Of a stretch of 64,000 nucleotides of DNA, positions 1-11,990 are shown in pieces. The DNA comes from Lithospermum erythrorhizon (taxonomy: Eukaryota > Streptophyta > Magnoliopsida > Boraginales > Boraginaceae). The position numbers and the translations under genes are program-made. The notes beneath the pieces are model-generated. The model was not told the DNA's origin and did not search any database. It saw nothing but the letters and a program-made list of their open reading frames with translations. The stretch's first letter is position 1. Every line of letters begins with the position of its first letter. Where the stretch lies: contig JADFUC010001094.1 in assembly GCA_019722365.1 (NCBI GenBank), positions 41,093 through 105,092 of the forward strand, written 5' to 3'.

Positions 1-548
1 TGGCAGCGCGCGCCTGGAACCAGTTAGCGAGAGCCTACGCTCACGATACCGTAATTTAGCGACCGCCTCGAGTACCGTGCGCCACCGAGTTAGAATGGTC
101 GTCAGCTTTGTATATACGAGTCACCCGTCGATGGTTGACACAACACACATTTAAAACCATAAAACTGACGGTTGATGAAATAAAATAGCTCGAAAACAGC
201 GTTGTAAGTTTTAACCGTACGTGGCCATACAATCGGCCAAACATGACTTCTTTGTCTGCGGTAACCCAAAATACAAAATGTATCTTATAGTTCCAACAAT
301 TTCAAACCAAAATAAAAACAGCTGTTTGCCAACTAAATAGAAAACAAAGGGGCGCATGAGGATCCACAGCCACCCGTCATTTCGCTTTAAATGGAATCAC
401 GGCGCTCATGACTCGTCGGCTTCCGGAGGACACGTAATCTGAAGGGGAGGAATGGGGTAAGCTCGACAGCTTAGTGGAAACGGATCACCGGATGGTAAGC
501 ACCCGAGGTCAGAATGACATCTGATTATTGAAATACATACTAATACCT

Positions 549-583
<35 letters not shown>

Positions 584-2769
584 TAATCTCCCCATCAATA
601 AGGCGGGCAATTGCGAGGGCATATCCCAATACAATAAAGTAAAACATCATTTATTTCAGAACATCCTAACAGAGTACTCATCAGAAACAAAGGCATACCT
701 CATGTTACACTCAACTTAAGTACAGCGACTTCAGAAAATACAATAACTTCATCCAGCCAGCATTCTTATATACCCACAAGTAAATGAAGCAGCAGTGAGA
801 GAGAGGCCTGGCATACATAGCGAGCCATCTCGATCTCAACAACTCTCCAGGTAGATAACAACTTCGCCTTTTTCCCGGCGGGCTCACCCAGTAATATATA
901 TGTAACTACTCGCGCTTTTCCGGGCTCACTTCAACCGGCTCAGCAACGTCACCAGCCATCCTTGAAAACCTTGCGCATATAATCTCGAGCGCTACAACCA
1001 ACTACTTGATCTCAATGTATCTATATCGCACCTGATAAGTCTGACATTACAAAAACACATACTTGAGATATACTACGGTGCTTCAATGCCTGATTTTACT
1101 CAGCATGGATACCGAGGAATACTCGCGGAACATGCACAATTTCACTAAAACACGCATAAGTTCAACACGATATCCTCTAATCAAGCTACACGATTAACTC
1201 ACCGCAAATGGAGTTCTGATTCGCTACACACTTGGTGGGTACACAATCTGGGATATATTATACGCTCGATTTACCATGGTAACATCCAAGCATAAGTAAA
1301 TTAACAAGCAGTGATAATCCCGCTTTGAGCTAGTACCCATTTAGCGCCTGCTAGATCAATGTTGATCCTCTTTGTGTTGCGTCCCAGTACGAACAGTGGC
1401 ATTGCAAAAAATAATGTCACTCTCGAAATCATTTAACTCGTTTATCCAAATTTTAAGTATCATACTTTTACCCATTTAAAATTATAATCTACAGTCTACG
1501 TGAAGTCTCCCGTTACGTTTCGATAACAAAATCTCAATGTCAACCCTCGTTTCCCCGACTTAATTCAATAACTCCCCTATATCCTATTCAAATTCTACCA
1601 TTCACAGTAGCGCCGAGAAATTCATTTTTACTTCTCTGACGATTCTAGCTTATAAACCTCCGAATCTAAATTTAAATTCGATTCCATACCAAAATTCAAG
1701 GCGATCAATTCCGACCTATTTATTTGACACCTATCGTTCATATTAGTATCTAAGCAACTTCAATGTCAATAACGTATTTGCATTAATACCCCGATTTACG
1801 TAATTATCACATTTTGGCGAAAATCAACCGAATCATCAGAACTTTAATTCCACTTCAAAACCAATGTTTACACCCCCAATTATCAATCGTGCAAATTTCT
1901 ATATTACAATTTAGGCACAGACAATAATTCGAACAATAATTCATCCAAAATTTAAAAGTCAAACCAAATTCCTAAAAGTCAAAGCGTCTACTTTAAAATT
2001 TAACACTAAACATGTATTTCAATCCTAAGAACAACATACAACCCAAAGTCAAATGGAATAAAAATTAAATTCTCAAAAAAGTCCAACAAAAGTCAAAAGT
2101 GAGGATTTCACAAAATACTCAATATTACACACCTCAAAAGCCTGACCCAGGGAATGAGGAGAAAGCTTACCAAGTTTAAACTCCAAAGGCTAGTGAATTG
2201 AGGAGAAATTTTGAAATGAAAAATCAAAAAAAATGGGAGGGGTTAAATTTGTTACAGTGAAGGAAGGGGAAAGAAAGCAGATTGCAGGCAGGTTTGGGCT
2301 TAAATGGAGCTATCTTAAGTGGGCCGGTAGTTCGGTTGGGCCCAAAAGCTCAACCGATGAAGTCGGACATAAGCACAAAGCTCGATTCTTCCGTTTAACT
2401 TACTCGACAACTAACTTCGAACATACACATTTAGGAACACAAAATATTTAGTAGTTTCAAATTTTACGGAAAAACTTAATAATTTCTCATTTTTGGTTTA
2501 TTTTCTTGGGCGTTGGGTGTGTCGGACCACGTGGCAGGTGGTTGACTTAAGTTACTATAAAATCCGATAGGTCGGCTGGTTTGACCGAGTTGGCTTCGAT
2601 CAACAGACTATTTGTTACGTCACTTTGACGATTAGAGTGACGTAAATCCGATCGTCTCTTCTATTCTTTTTTAAAACGTCGGTTTTAATCGATTGTCGAA
2701 ACTAATATAAATTTTTCTCAAAATTTAGGAAAAATTCAAAAAATTAGAAAAATATTTCGATTTGCTACA
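1..2769 (-). mobile_element. LTR-like block of a gypsy-type retroelement (solo or partial)
   Basis: I see no convincing gene in this stretch. Read on the minus strand it opens at position 2769 with TGTAGCAAATCG, the TG start expected of an LTR. Near 2,000-2,200 it carries many AAAGTCAA-like motifs, also seen in the probable solo LTR at 43.3-45.7 kb. The lower end was not located and may lie outside the window. An alternative is unrelated AT-rich intergenic DNA. The assignment rests on texture and one terminus, so it is tentative. Confidence 0.3.
552..580. repeat. (AT)n microsatellite
   Basis: An uninterrupted alternating AT tract of about 29 bases, seen directly. The 63-codon frame that crosses it is an artefact of this tract. 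Confidence 0.95.
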
Positions 2770-2911
2770 TTGTTTTGAAAATTAATAACATTTAATTATT
2801 CGGTTAACACTTCTGATCTGATTAAAAATTAATAATTACAAATATATAAAATTCAGATTCAACAAATACATAAATGATTTCATGCATCTAATTATGTAAT
2901 TATTATTAAGT

Positions 2912-2926
2912 AGCAGCTTTGATACC
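2912..2926 (-). other. Candidate primer-binding site next to an LTR
   Basis: On the minus strand this reads GGTATCAAAGCTGCT, close to the initiator-tRNA-Met type primer-binding site (TGGTATCA..GC) of Ty1/copia elements. It lies three bases inside the proposed LTR end at 2930, where the minus strand ends in TGTAACA. No internal coding region follows below 2,900, so the element would be truncated. Confidence 0.4.
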
Positions 2927-2929
2927 CTT

Positions 2930-4321
2930 TGTTACAGGTTTCACGGGTTAAAAATAACAATTAAAAAACCGTAATCGAGTTAGAATATAAGAAAAATAAT
3001 AACGTACGAGTGTGTACCTTTCTTCAAGGATGATCTGAGTCACGATATATACGGGAGCAATTTGAACAATCAAGCATGAATTGTCTCTCGAAATTGTCCG
3101 CGCTGACGTATGAGCGAACCTCAGTGAACTTTACTAGGCTATTTAAAAATATTAAGCGTAAGTAGGGTTGGCGAGAATAAAACAGAGGATTTTCTCCCAC
3201 TGATAATTATTTAAAAGAGGAAGAGCGAGAGAGAACTCTCTTATTTAAAAGTTGGAAGGAATTTGTACAAGTTTCATGCGCAAAAGTGGAGTAACATATA
3301 TGGCTCAAAATCTACACTTTAAAGGAACTTTAAGAGATATGGTGAAACTCTTCCCTCTTGTTAAAGAGATCTGAGTTTTTATAACTTCTATTTTCCTCCC
3401 ATTTAAAGAGATCTGATTTTCTCTCCTATTTTCACTCCCGTTTAGTGGAAGCCAAAGCAAGGCAAAGTGTTACGATCTTACCATGTATCCCTAAAATAAA
3501 GGCACGTAAAAAGTGGCTAGGTAGAATATTCAATAATAATTCTACAAATAAGAAGATTACGGAACCCATATCATTTTGACATAATAGTCGACTATAGGGG
3601 TGATTTACACCAATTCGAAGTCGCATACATTATTCTCATCTGAGTTATATTTTAAACCACGGAAAATATAGTAGTATAATAATTCTTTTTAGTTGTTATT
3701 AAGTGACCTCTTGGGCTCGTCGAGTAGCAATATATTAATTTATGTTTAGGAACATCATTTTAATATATATAGATTATGCGGACTTCAGTAAGCCATCATA
3801 ACCCATAATGTCAATCAAAAGTTAATCCTAATATATTAATTGTCCAACAATTAAGATATATCAGCTTATTATTATTTATATGTAATATGTCCGGTTTATG
3901 CAATCTAATTGTTCAACGTTATATTTAATTTCCGATCCCTCGAGGATGTATATGTATGGAAACTTAATTCTCATGGATAGAATTTTATCATGAACTTAAG
4001 TCATAATAAAATATGTGGAAAATTTAATTTCCCACTAATATAGCGAAAATTAATCCATATAGTCTTTGGTCCAGCCCATATACTCGGGGTCTTTAGTGTA
4101 CCGGATAACTCATGATCTTGAATTTGATCATCGGGTTATATAGGGCATAGCCGAAAATTTGGCCTAGTGAGGCTTGTGAGTTTCAAAAATCACAAGGTGA
4201 GGTTGATGGTCCACTTCTTTTCATCTTATTTGGATTCCTTGATAGGATGATATTCATTATTTGCATTGATAAAAAAATTCTCATCCTTTTGTTGCATGGG
4301 GGCCGAACATCATCACCAACA
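2930..4321 (-). repeat. Probable LTR of a truncated minus-strand copia-like element
   Basis: The plus strand starts TGTTACAGG at 2930 and ends CACCAACA at 4321, giving TG...CA termini, and a primer-binding-site-like motif sits just below the lower end. No ORF of note lies inside. The upper boundary is less certain because similar-looking sequence continues to about 4,500. No second LTR copy was found in the window, so a truncated element or solo LTR is likely. Confidence 0.4.
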
Positions 4322-4740
4322 AATAAGGTGAGTAAAATTTTCTTCTCTTCCTCCCTCTTGGTATTCGAAAATCACACATAGGATGCAAGATCATATTTTT
4401 TGTCTTTTCTCCCAGGTGGTTCATTCTTATGCAAACATATGTGATTGCAAGTATGCACACTGAACACATCCGCCTTTGATACACCATGTGCACTTTTGTT
4501 GTCTCTAACTTTTATCAAGTCGCAACAGACATCGATTAAACTACCAGCTTTTTGGTTATTTTCGAGCCGACAAGGTTCAAAAATATATTATTATTTTTTT
4601 CTTTTTCTTTCTCAGCAGTTTCGAACCTTCATAGGTTTGAAATAACTTTTTTTTTTTTTGCTTCTTTTCTTGTGTGTTGATGTTTGATGATAACTGCGAA
4701 TTCTTTGTGATGTGGTGGATTTTGGCAAGGCCTATCTCGA
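4322..4740. other. Spacer left of the Tat insertion
   Basis: No gene recognised. A T-run lies near 4,648-4,660. Because the Tat element carries a perfect target-site duplication, this flank was originally contiguous with the sequence starting at 14,863. Confidence 0.5.
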
Positions 4741-4745
4741 CTTTG
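4741..4745. repeat. Target-site duplication, left copy (CTTTG)
   Basis: CTTTG directly before the TG that opens the lower LTR. The same five bases follow the closing CA of the upper LTR at 14,858-14,862. A five-base duplication is what Ty3/gypsy integrases generate. Confidence 0.8.
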
Positions 4746-5281
4746 TGCAGGGTCGCCTTCGTCTCTCACATCTGTATCCCTTGGTTCTTCAATTCGGCGA
4801 GGGGCTGGGATGTCAGCCCTCGCCTCCTTAGAAGGCTCCATGCGAGGGGCCTTGATGGTCCTCTTGGTCGGATTGGCGAGGGACGAGGGTCTGGTTCTGT
4901 CCTCGCCCCCTCCCAATGCACTTTGGGCCCTGGTGCTAACTCCTGGTTTACTGGGTAAGTTGGATTCCATTCTGTCGAGGTCTCGACGTGCTCCGGGTAC
5001 CTAGGCCACGACCGAAGTCGATCGTAGTCACTCCGATGATAAAGTTAGTATTTATCATAGAAGAGTTGACTTAGTAATGGGTATGAAAAGTGTTACCTCT
5101 CAAAGGAGTTAATGAATGAGTATTTATAGAGAACAACCAAATGTCTCGCTCAAGAAGATTGTGATATGTGTCAACTTCTTCTTGACTGATCAATTTCATT
5201 AGAAGAGACAAAAAGACTCTTTTGGTCTCTTTTCTAGTTGGGCTCAGATATTGGTCCAGTAGGAAACTCTTATTTTTATCA
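4746..5281 (-). repeat. 3' LTR of the Tat element
   Basis: This 536-bp block starts TGCAGGG and ends TTATCA on the plus strand. It aligns in the same order and orientation with 14,342-14,857; shared stretches include CTTGGTCGGATT, CCTCCCAATGCACT, CTCGACGTGCTC and AGGAAACTCTTATTT. Several short ORFs that cross it are LTR artefacts: the minus-strand frames in both copies share an INKSFL/KNKSFL...QYLSP stretch only because the DNA is repeated. Confidence 0.85.
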
Positions 5282-5297
5282 ATTGGCCTCTTTAATG
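5282..5297 (-). other. Polypurine-tract-like stretch beside the 3' LTR
   Basis: On the minus strand this reads CATTAAAGAGGCCAAT immediately before the LTR start TGATAAAAATAAG. It is moderately purine-rich and in the right place for plus-strand priming, although eroded. Confidence 0.4.
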
Positions 5298-5432
5298 CCT
5301 TGAATAATTGTGCCGTCATTGTTTTTGAAATGGTTCGAGAATATTCAATATTAATAGGTTCATTAAACACCCGATCCCATCACTTTGGTCTCCAAATCCC
5401 CAAGACCAACCGTATCTTCCTCTTTCTTCCCC

Positions 5433-5439
5433 TATAAAA
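5433..5439 (+). promoter_or_regulatory. TATA box of the antisense ORF
   Basis: TATAAAA lies in a pyrimidine-rich context, about 145 bases before the ATG at 5584. It is on the plus strand, outside the LTR, and correctly placed for transcribing the additional ORF against the direction of the element. Initiation would be expected near 5,460-5,470. Confidence 0.55.
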
Positions 5440-5583
5440 GGTGTTGTTCTTCCCTCATATTTCACTTTTCCTTTTCTCAAACTCTTCTCATTCCTTTTCT
5501 TTTCGTTCTCTGCCTTCTCAGAGCAAAACCAACCCTACTTTCCCCTGTATTCTCCTACCAAGAACGAAGAAGAAGCCTCCGAA

Positions 5584-7796
5584 ATGGCAAGCAAAGACTC
5601 TTCTCAAAGAAATCAACCTCTCGTCAGTGGAGGCATCGTGGAGAGAACTCTACAAGAGGTATGGCTTGCTAGACTCGTGGCTTCCCACGGGGGTCGTTAC
5701 CTTTTTGATGGTTCGATCCCCTTTTCCCGCACCTCTCATCCTCGTGTACATTTTTCGTCTAGGAAGATTTTTATATTTCCTGACTCTGACGATGAGGATA
5801 ACGTGCAGGGTTTGAATTTCAAAGAACCTGTAGTGGGGAACCCTGAGACTGAAGAGGCAGAGGTTTTTGCTGCCAATGTTTTAACGGAGCCTACTGCCGA
5901 GGCTACTAGAAGTTCAAAAGCCCCTGTATTGAAACAAAAAATGGCCAGTGGCGAGGGACCGAAGAGGAAGCCCAAAAGGTCGAAGGTGCCCCCATTTACT
6001 GAGGGAGTCGAAGGTGCCGAGGGTACCGAGGGAGCGCCCGTTAATGACCCAGGGGTAAGGGATTCCCAGACCCTAGAGGGTTTTCGTAGTAGAACAACCA
6101 AGAGCGTGGTTGCGAAGAGTCATCTTCGCCATCTCCACGACCACTACTCCATCCATTTGAAGGTGATAATGCGAACTCCCCTTGCTGGTGAGAGTCTCGA
6201 TACTCCCTTAGAAGAAGTACATACCCTAGTCTTTTGGGTGTTTTTTAACTACAGGCTGCGATTGAGAGCATCGCCCTTCGTCAATTCTCTTTTATTTGCC
6301 ATTGGTCGAGCCCCCGGCCAATTATGTCCTTGTCGGTTGGGGTCATGCCTAGTGTCAACCTTGTTTCCAAATTTTTCAACATGGTTTATCAAGGGGTCCT
6401 AACCTACTTTCATATCAGATCGGGGGTGAAGAATATGCTTTACTCCGAGAAGCCGGGGAAGGTGAGCCCCACGAGGTGGCATAGGTACTTGTTCTTTGTG
6501 AAGGACGCATTTTCTGATGATGTTCCCCATCACTTCTGTATGAACTATACTACTCTTGAGCTTGAAGATTCTGAGGCTACCCAGGCGGAGTTCCAAAAAT
6601 TAGTCGACCGCTTTCCCAAACCCCTTCCTTTGAAGACTTTATGTGACCCTGATGTGGTCATTAAAGCGGGTTTGTGTAAAGGACCCAATCTCATTCCAGA
6701 CATGACTCTAGGTTCGATTGCTCATCTGTGCTTGAAGAGCCCCTTGATTCGTCGCCCGTTCAATGCATCTGGTATCCGGGAAAACCTAATCAAGACAAGC
6801 CCTCATCTCCTCGTCACTCGCCTGACCATTCCGTGGGTTTTATGCCCATCGGTTCCGAGGAAGGATATAAGAGTGACCATCCCTATTTCGTGGACACTCC
6901 TTATGTACTCCCTTCGGGGGTTGAGGTGACCGATGATTCTGTCTCTCGGCCCGTCCACTCTTTAGCTGCGGATATGTTGAAGAACTGTATGCTAAGAGCC
7001 GAGGTACTTGGAGCGATGAAGGTTCAATCCCCCACTCGCCTTCACCAACAATTTTCCCATTATCAATTGAGGGTAAGTATTTTTTCTTTCTACCCTCGAT
7101 TTTTAATTTTTGTTGGTCAGGTCTTAATAATTCTCTTTCTCCTTTCAGGCGACCGAAGCTGCCTACGCGATGTCCCTTCAGTGGGCTGAATTTGCGAGGG
7201 TTACTGAGGAGTTTGAGCAAGAGAAGTCTTCTATGGGAGAGTCCATGAGGAAGATTAGAGAAGAGAGAGACTCAGCCCTCGCTGAGAAGGAGAAGGCTAT
7301 CCTGAGGTGCAATGACCTCCTTCGTCGTCAAGAGAAGTTGATCTCCGACCATGCTGCTTCCGAAGGGAGGCTTACCTTTGAGATGGAGATCCTCAAGGCC
7401 AATTCTCATAGGGCAGCCCTCGATTTTGAGAAGATCAAGGTCGAACTATCAGAGACCCAATCCCGATTGGAGGGTTGCATTATTGAGAAGGAACATCTGC
7501 ACTCCCGCCTTTTCTTGGCCGAGAATTCTGCTACCTCGGCTATTGAAGACTTCAAGGGAAGCAGTGAGTACATCGAACTATTGAAAGGAAACACTGCTAC
7601 TCTTCTTAGGGAGTTCTATCAAAAGATTTCCACTGACTTCCTTGATATATCCTCTCACTTTCAAGAATATGTTTCTAGCTTCATGGATAAGTATGTAGTG
7701 GAGCTTTTTGACGTTCACGATGTTGATGGCGAGGACATAGGGCCGATAATGGAATGGCGATGCTTCTGTGAGAATGATGAAGATGATGTAGAATAA
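5584..7796 (+). pseudogene. Antisense additional ORF of the Tat element (gypsy-type transposon domain plus coiled coil), two frameshifts
   Basis: The product would be about 710 residues. The N-terminal part (from 5584) is acidic and low in complexity, with DSDDED. A hydrophobic region LRASPFVNSLLFAIGRAPGQ begins the domain annotated in plants as 'putative gypsy type transposon' (Pfam PF04195, from memory). It continues in another frame from about 6,325 (SVNLVSKFFNMVYQG, then RWHRYLFFVKDAF), and a second frame change falls between about 6,728 and 6,800. A 76-base intron (7,073-7,148, GT...AG) joins the frame ending HYQLR to the frame starting ATEAAYAMSLQWAEF. The C-terminal 200 residues are a charged, heptad-like coiled coil (KIREERDSALAEKEKA...) ending in an acidic tail and stop at 7,796. 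Role unknown; such ORFs accompany Tat elements. Apart from the two shifts it is open, unlike gag-pol of the same element. Confidence 0.75.
7073..7148 (+). other. Spliceosomal intron in the antisense ORF
   Basis: Donor AGG|GTAAGT and acceptor CTTTCAG|GCGACC, with a T-rich interior. Removing the 76 bases keeps the reading frame (LR|ATEAAY). The unspliced frame stops soon after the acceptor, at about 7,189. This is strong internal evidence that the ORF is transcribed on the plus strand and spliced. Confidence 0.8.
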
Positions 7797-8433
7797 TTTG
7801 CATCCTTTTATCATTTTGTAGGCCCCCGGCTTTTTGTGTAGATTTTAACTCTCTTTATTCAACCTTTTGTAATGATTCTAGGGCACAATACACTAGATGC
7901 GAGTACCGTTACATGTGTAACTTTTCGTTTAGTAAGGGAATGCACTATTTTGACTTTCGTATAAAATTCGCGATCTACATTCATATCAATCTTATCATCC
8001 TTGATCTCTTTAATTATTTTTTGTTTATTATTTGTCTCCTCATGGCCTCTATGCGATTAACCGTTTGCCACGATTTGCGATGAAGTTTACTAAATTCTTT
8101 AGTAAGTTCTCGCAATAGTAGCCTCATTGGTTGATTCAGTACTTCCCGACTATTTCAGTGATTAGTCGAAGGTATGTGAAGGGTTAAGAAGCTGAGGGAT
8201 GTGATTTTATATAGGTTATTACTTACACGATCATTAGTTTCGTTGTGACTTGTCAGTCTTATGACTTAGTTTCAAAAAGTGAGATTTTGAACTACTTCTC
8301 TGATTGTTCGAAAAGAGCCCCAGTTAAGGACTCTCGGTCGATTGAAGGGATCACAGTTAAAAGATCGCTCGAAGCTACGTGCGAGTTTAGTTTGAAATGA
8401 CTTGATCGACATGGCTTCTTTCACCGATTTGCT
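7797..8433. other. Non-coding part of the Tat element between extra ORF and tandem array
   Basis: No ORF and no recognisable motif. It lies in the untranslated region between pol and the 3' end of the element, and would also contain the 3' end of the antisense transcript. Confidence 0.5.
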
Positions 8434-8693
8434 TGAGGGAAATAGTTAAAAATATTTTATTAATCTGAAAATGACATTATTTTTAAGATCTTCCTAAATG
8501 CAGTGCGAGGGGAAATAGTTTGAACTATTGAATTAATCTGAAAATGACATGGTCATTTTTTTTAGATCTTCCACGTCTGGTGCGCGGGAAAAATAGTTGG
8601 AACTATTAATTAATCTAAAAATGACGTGGTCATTTTTTTAAAGATCTTCCGTCTAGTCTGAGGAAATAATTGGAACTATTTAATAATTAATAC
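8434..8693. repeat. Tandem array, unit about 75 bp, in the Tat 3' region
   Basis: About 3.5 head-to-tail copies starting near 8,434, 8,507, 8,583 and 8,660. Each carries GGGAAATAGTT, AATTAATCTGAAAATGACAT, a run of T, then AGATCTTCC. Tat/Ogre elements are known for hypervariable tandem repeats in this position, thought to seed satellite DNA. The remaining stretch to 9,018 has no recognisable feature. Confidence 0.85.
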
Positions 8694-9018
8694 GAGCGAA
8701 AAAGACTTTTCCATTTATTGATAAAGTTAATATCCTTTAGGATGATGGGGCTCGCCACTAGTTTTACAAAGATTAGGATTTTCTATGTCCTCAAACAAAA
8801 TACTTTTTGAGGTAAATCCACGTATATCGTGTAATTCGATGAATTTCATGGAGAGTTCCTCAATTTCGTAGGTTCAGATCTATAACTCATAACCCGATAA
8901 GGAGTCTTCCCTTAAGGATTGAGTTGTCGATTCTTGGGCTGGGCTGCCTCTGACCTCTGACGCATGCCGCGCTAAGTGCCTATTTTTGACCGCCCGATTA
9001 TAAAAGCACAAAGAGACA

Positions 9019-9995
9019 TTACTGTTCACGCTCTTTGCATCCAGATGATGTGATCTGTAGTATTCCCGACCAACGAAGATTTTCTAAAATTCGTAGTTTT
9101 ATATAGCCGAATCTTACTAATATTGGAAACTTCAATGGGTAGCCTTCAACTCCATAGACTAAGGTGAGAAGTTTCTCTGTTGGTTGAGGGTGCGTCAGTG
9201 GGGACCATATAACCATGTCTGTGAATTCTTTTTAGATTTCAGGCGCCCCGTTTTGAGAGATTTTTCTTTATTCCCATAAATATGGTCATTCTTTTGTCCA
9301 TTGTATTGGGGATAACATCACAGTGACGTGCTCAATTCCAGGTCTGGTCTGGCATTTCATGATGACCATGAGTCGAATTATGGTCCCGTTATCCGAGACC
9401 GGGATCTTGGGAACCCCATGCTCAGTAATAATATTTTCAAATAAACTCCTCATTAGTAGTTGATACGAGGCGGCTGGACCCATTTACTAAAATAGTCACT
9501 ACAATCACGAAGCATCTTTGTGTTGCAAATCGTATATATTTCCTTTAATTATGTCCGTTACGATAATTGTTGTAATTCATTTTACTCACCAGGTGAATTC
9601 CGACTGCGTTGTAATTACTAGGTTGTACACATATATGTATATATGTATTTTATATTATGAATTCGATTATATACATTTATTCGATCTAGGTTGCATTTGT
9701 TTATATTTTAAATGTGTTCAGTTGCATATTTTCTTGATCTATTACTTGGTAGTGGTTTGAAAGCCGACTGTGAGTCTATACTAACGTAAGCGAAAGGGTT
9801 GGGCTACCATGGGGGACATACGTTCGGGGTGTCGGTCGGCTGTGTTTTTCGACACACATCGCGCCCCTCTTAGCGTACTCCATCGCTTCTTTCATGTTGT
9901 TGACGATAGTACCTGCTTTGATAATTTTAGGGCCAAGGAATGTCCTCCTATATGAATTGCCAGCATCATGTCCAAGTGTACCTCGTATAAGGTCT
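9019..9995 (-). pseudogene. Integrase region of the Tat element, broken
   Basis: The minus strand, read from high to low coordinates, shows an integrase zinc-binding domain remnant around 9,970-9,858 (FLGPKIIKAG, NMKEAMEYAKRGARC, matching the usual KIIR.GYYWPTM...C..C pattern). The core segment around 9,483-9,286 has ENIITEHGVPKIPVSDNGT, with the second catalytic aspartate in SDNGT. A later segment around 9,216-9,019 contains LVYGVEG, the conserved region after the core. Between about 9,490 and 9,790 the frame is lost in AT-rich sequence with ATATGTATATATGT. Stops and frameshifts make it non-functional. Confidence 0.75.
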
Positions 9996-11149
9996 GATCT
10001 ATGTTTGCCTCCGAGACACAGAAAAGGAGTGGACCAAGGTGAGACTGTTTATACAATTCATCTTGGACCACTCCCCGGAACTTGTAACCGGCCAGCTTCT
10101 GGCCTCTGCGCCAGTATGCCGGGCTCCTCGATCAGTACCTCTTTAGGACCGGGAGGTGTAATGCGCTCCCGTATGGATGGGATGTTCTCGACTTCAAGAT
10201 GAACACCAGTCAAATCCTCAAAAGTGATATGTTATTTCCATCCAAGAGAGAGGTTGTCAGCGTGCTCGTTATGCCCGTGGAATGTGTTCGAGTGTACTCG
10301 GAAACCGCGGTAGGTCAGCGTCTCGCGCGTATTCGCTGATACCATAAGCTCTTAACTCCAATCCCCCTAATCTGTTCAATCACTAATTTCGAATCTCCTC
10401 GAACCAATAGTAAATAGAGATCTTGAGCTTGTGCTATCTAGAGTCTTGTAGACATAGCCTCGTGAACTGCATTTGTTGGTTGCTTTAAAAGAGAACCGAA
10501 GGCGTATTCAAATCGCCGGGCCTTCTATCGAATTCTGCACGGATCCGCTTTTCATTGCTTACTCCATCTCGTATGCTTCCATCAGGGGGACTTCCTCGAT
10601 TCTCTCCTCTGGGGGCCACTGGATTTCCTCGGAGACGGCGGTACATTCGAATGAAATCGTCTAAAGCGTATTGCGCTTTCTACCCATTTGGTTCGTGGGG
10701 CATAGCTATGCTTCAAACTCCGGTCATTTCGGTGGCGAAAGTGGTTAACCTCCCACATCAGCGGGATTGGGTTGATCCGTCATTACTTTGATGTGATGTG
10801 CTTTTCAAAGTATCTTTCTGAGCATGACAACGGTGAACCTGAGAACTTGTCGATTAAAGGATATGACTCTTCCGCCCCACGAAGGACGTGACTCACATGA
10901 TAAATAAACTTCGATTGCCCTCCCCTCTTCCACCCACTAGGACACTACTCGCTTCCCCCTCGAGGCCGGCGTGGTATAATTCACGGCTTCTTGACTCCGC
11001 CGGGCGCGCCAGGTAGTTTGGGATCGAGGTAATCATTTTAACTCTACGAAGGCTCTTTCATTCTTAAATCGGAGGAAAGGTTAACAGGCTTATCAGTTAC
11101 TACGAGAAAAATGGTAGTTGCGATCTCCGGACTTTGAGATGAACCTCTA
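9996..11149 (-). pseudogene. Pol middle region of the Tat element (RNase H expected), unreadable
   Basis: By position this segment between reverse transcriptase and integrase should encode RNase H and the connecting region. I can follow only scattered peptides with many stops and could not place catalytic residues. Several short plus-strand frames here are shadows. Confidence 0.4.
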
Positions 11150-11990
11150 CGATGCAGTAAACAACTGTTAGCCTCACAAAACTTTCCTTGTAGGAGGTAG
11201 GAGGTTTCATGTTTAAGATGGCCTCAATTTTGTCGGGGTTTGGCTCGATTCCTCGTTTGCTTATCATGAAACCGAGGAACTTTCCAGATGTGACCCCGAA
11301 GGAACATTTTTCGGGGTTTATCCGTAGGCGAGATAACTTTGTACTTCGGAGTCTCTTTTAAATTATCAAATAGTCATTCTCTCTCCTTACGACTCTTTGC
11401 AAGCATATCATCATATATCTCCATGTTTCTTTGATATGTTCTTTGAGCAGCGATTCACATCTACATTTGCATTGGCGCGTTCTTCAAATGGGAAGAGGCG
11501 TCGCTCTCGATAGTAGAGGCCGTACTAAGATTATAGAAAGCCATTTTCTTGGTCATCGTCATGTAGGAGTATTTGATAATACCCCCGTGAGGTGTCTAGA
11601 AAGTTTAAGACCTCGTGTCCAGCTCTTCCATCGACCAATCTTCCTAGGCAAGGTAGGGGATAATACTCTTTTGGAAATACTTTGTTCAAATTGGTGAAAT
11701 CGGTGCACGTTCTCCACTTATTGTTGCATTTTTTCACCATGACCACATTAGCAATCCATTAAAGAGCTGGGAGCTCTCGGATTGCATTTAGCCCTCGACT
11801 CCTCGACGCTTGTTTGTATGGCGAGGTTCTTCTCATCTGAAAAGTTTCTCTTCTTTTTGTTTGGCCCAGGCACAGAAAGATGTGTCGGCGTCACGAGCAT
11901 GATGAAGAGAAGTTCGATTATCCACCTGGCGTATCCTCGGGACCCCATGCGAAGACCTCCTCGTACTCTCACAACCGTCATTATAAGTTC
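11150..11990 (-). pseudogene. Reverse transcriptase of the Tat element, broken
   Basis: Minus-strand peptides appear in correct order. KKRNFSDEKNLAIQ near 11,880 is the entry to RT. VMVKKCNNKWRTCTDFTNLNKVFPKEYYPLP at 11,746-11,650 is the hallmark Ty3/gypsy RT block. LNFLDTSRGYYQI comes next. A degraded catalytic box IYDDMLAKSR lies near 11,410 (normally YVDDMLVKS). CSFGVTSGKFLGF then MISKRGIEPNPDKIEAI lie near 11,310-11,210. The pieces lie in different frames with intervening stops, so no active enzyme is encoded. Confidence 0.85.

Noticed and set aside
528..719. 63-codon plus-strand ORF
   Set aside because: Runs through an (AT)n microsatellite, giving an IYIYIY stretch; no domain.
4629..5004. 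Overlapping ORFs on both strands in the lower LTR
   Set aside because: They lie mostly inside the LTR and extend across its boundary; the region is explained by the repeat.
5071..5370. 99-codon minus-strand ORF with a counterpart at 14,674-14,934 (similar peptide)
   Set aside because: The similarity arises because both lie in the two LTRs of one element; frames are not otherwise conserved.
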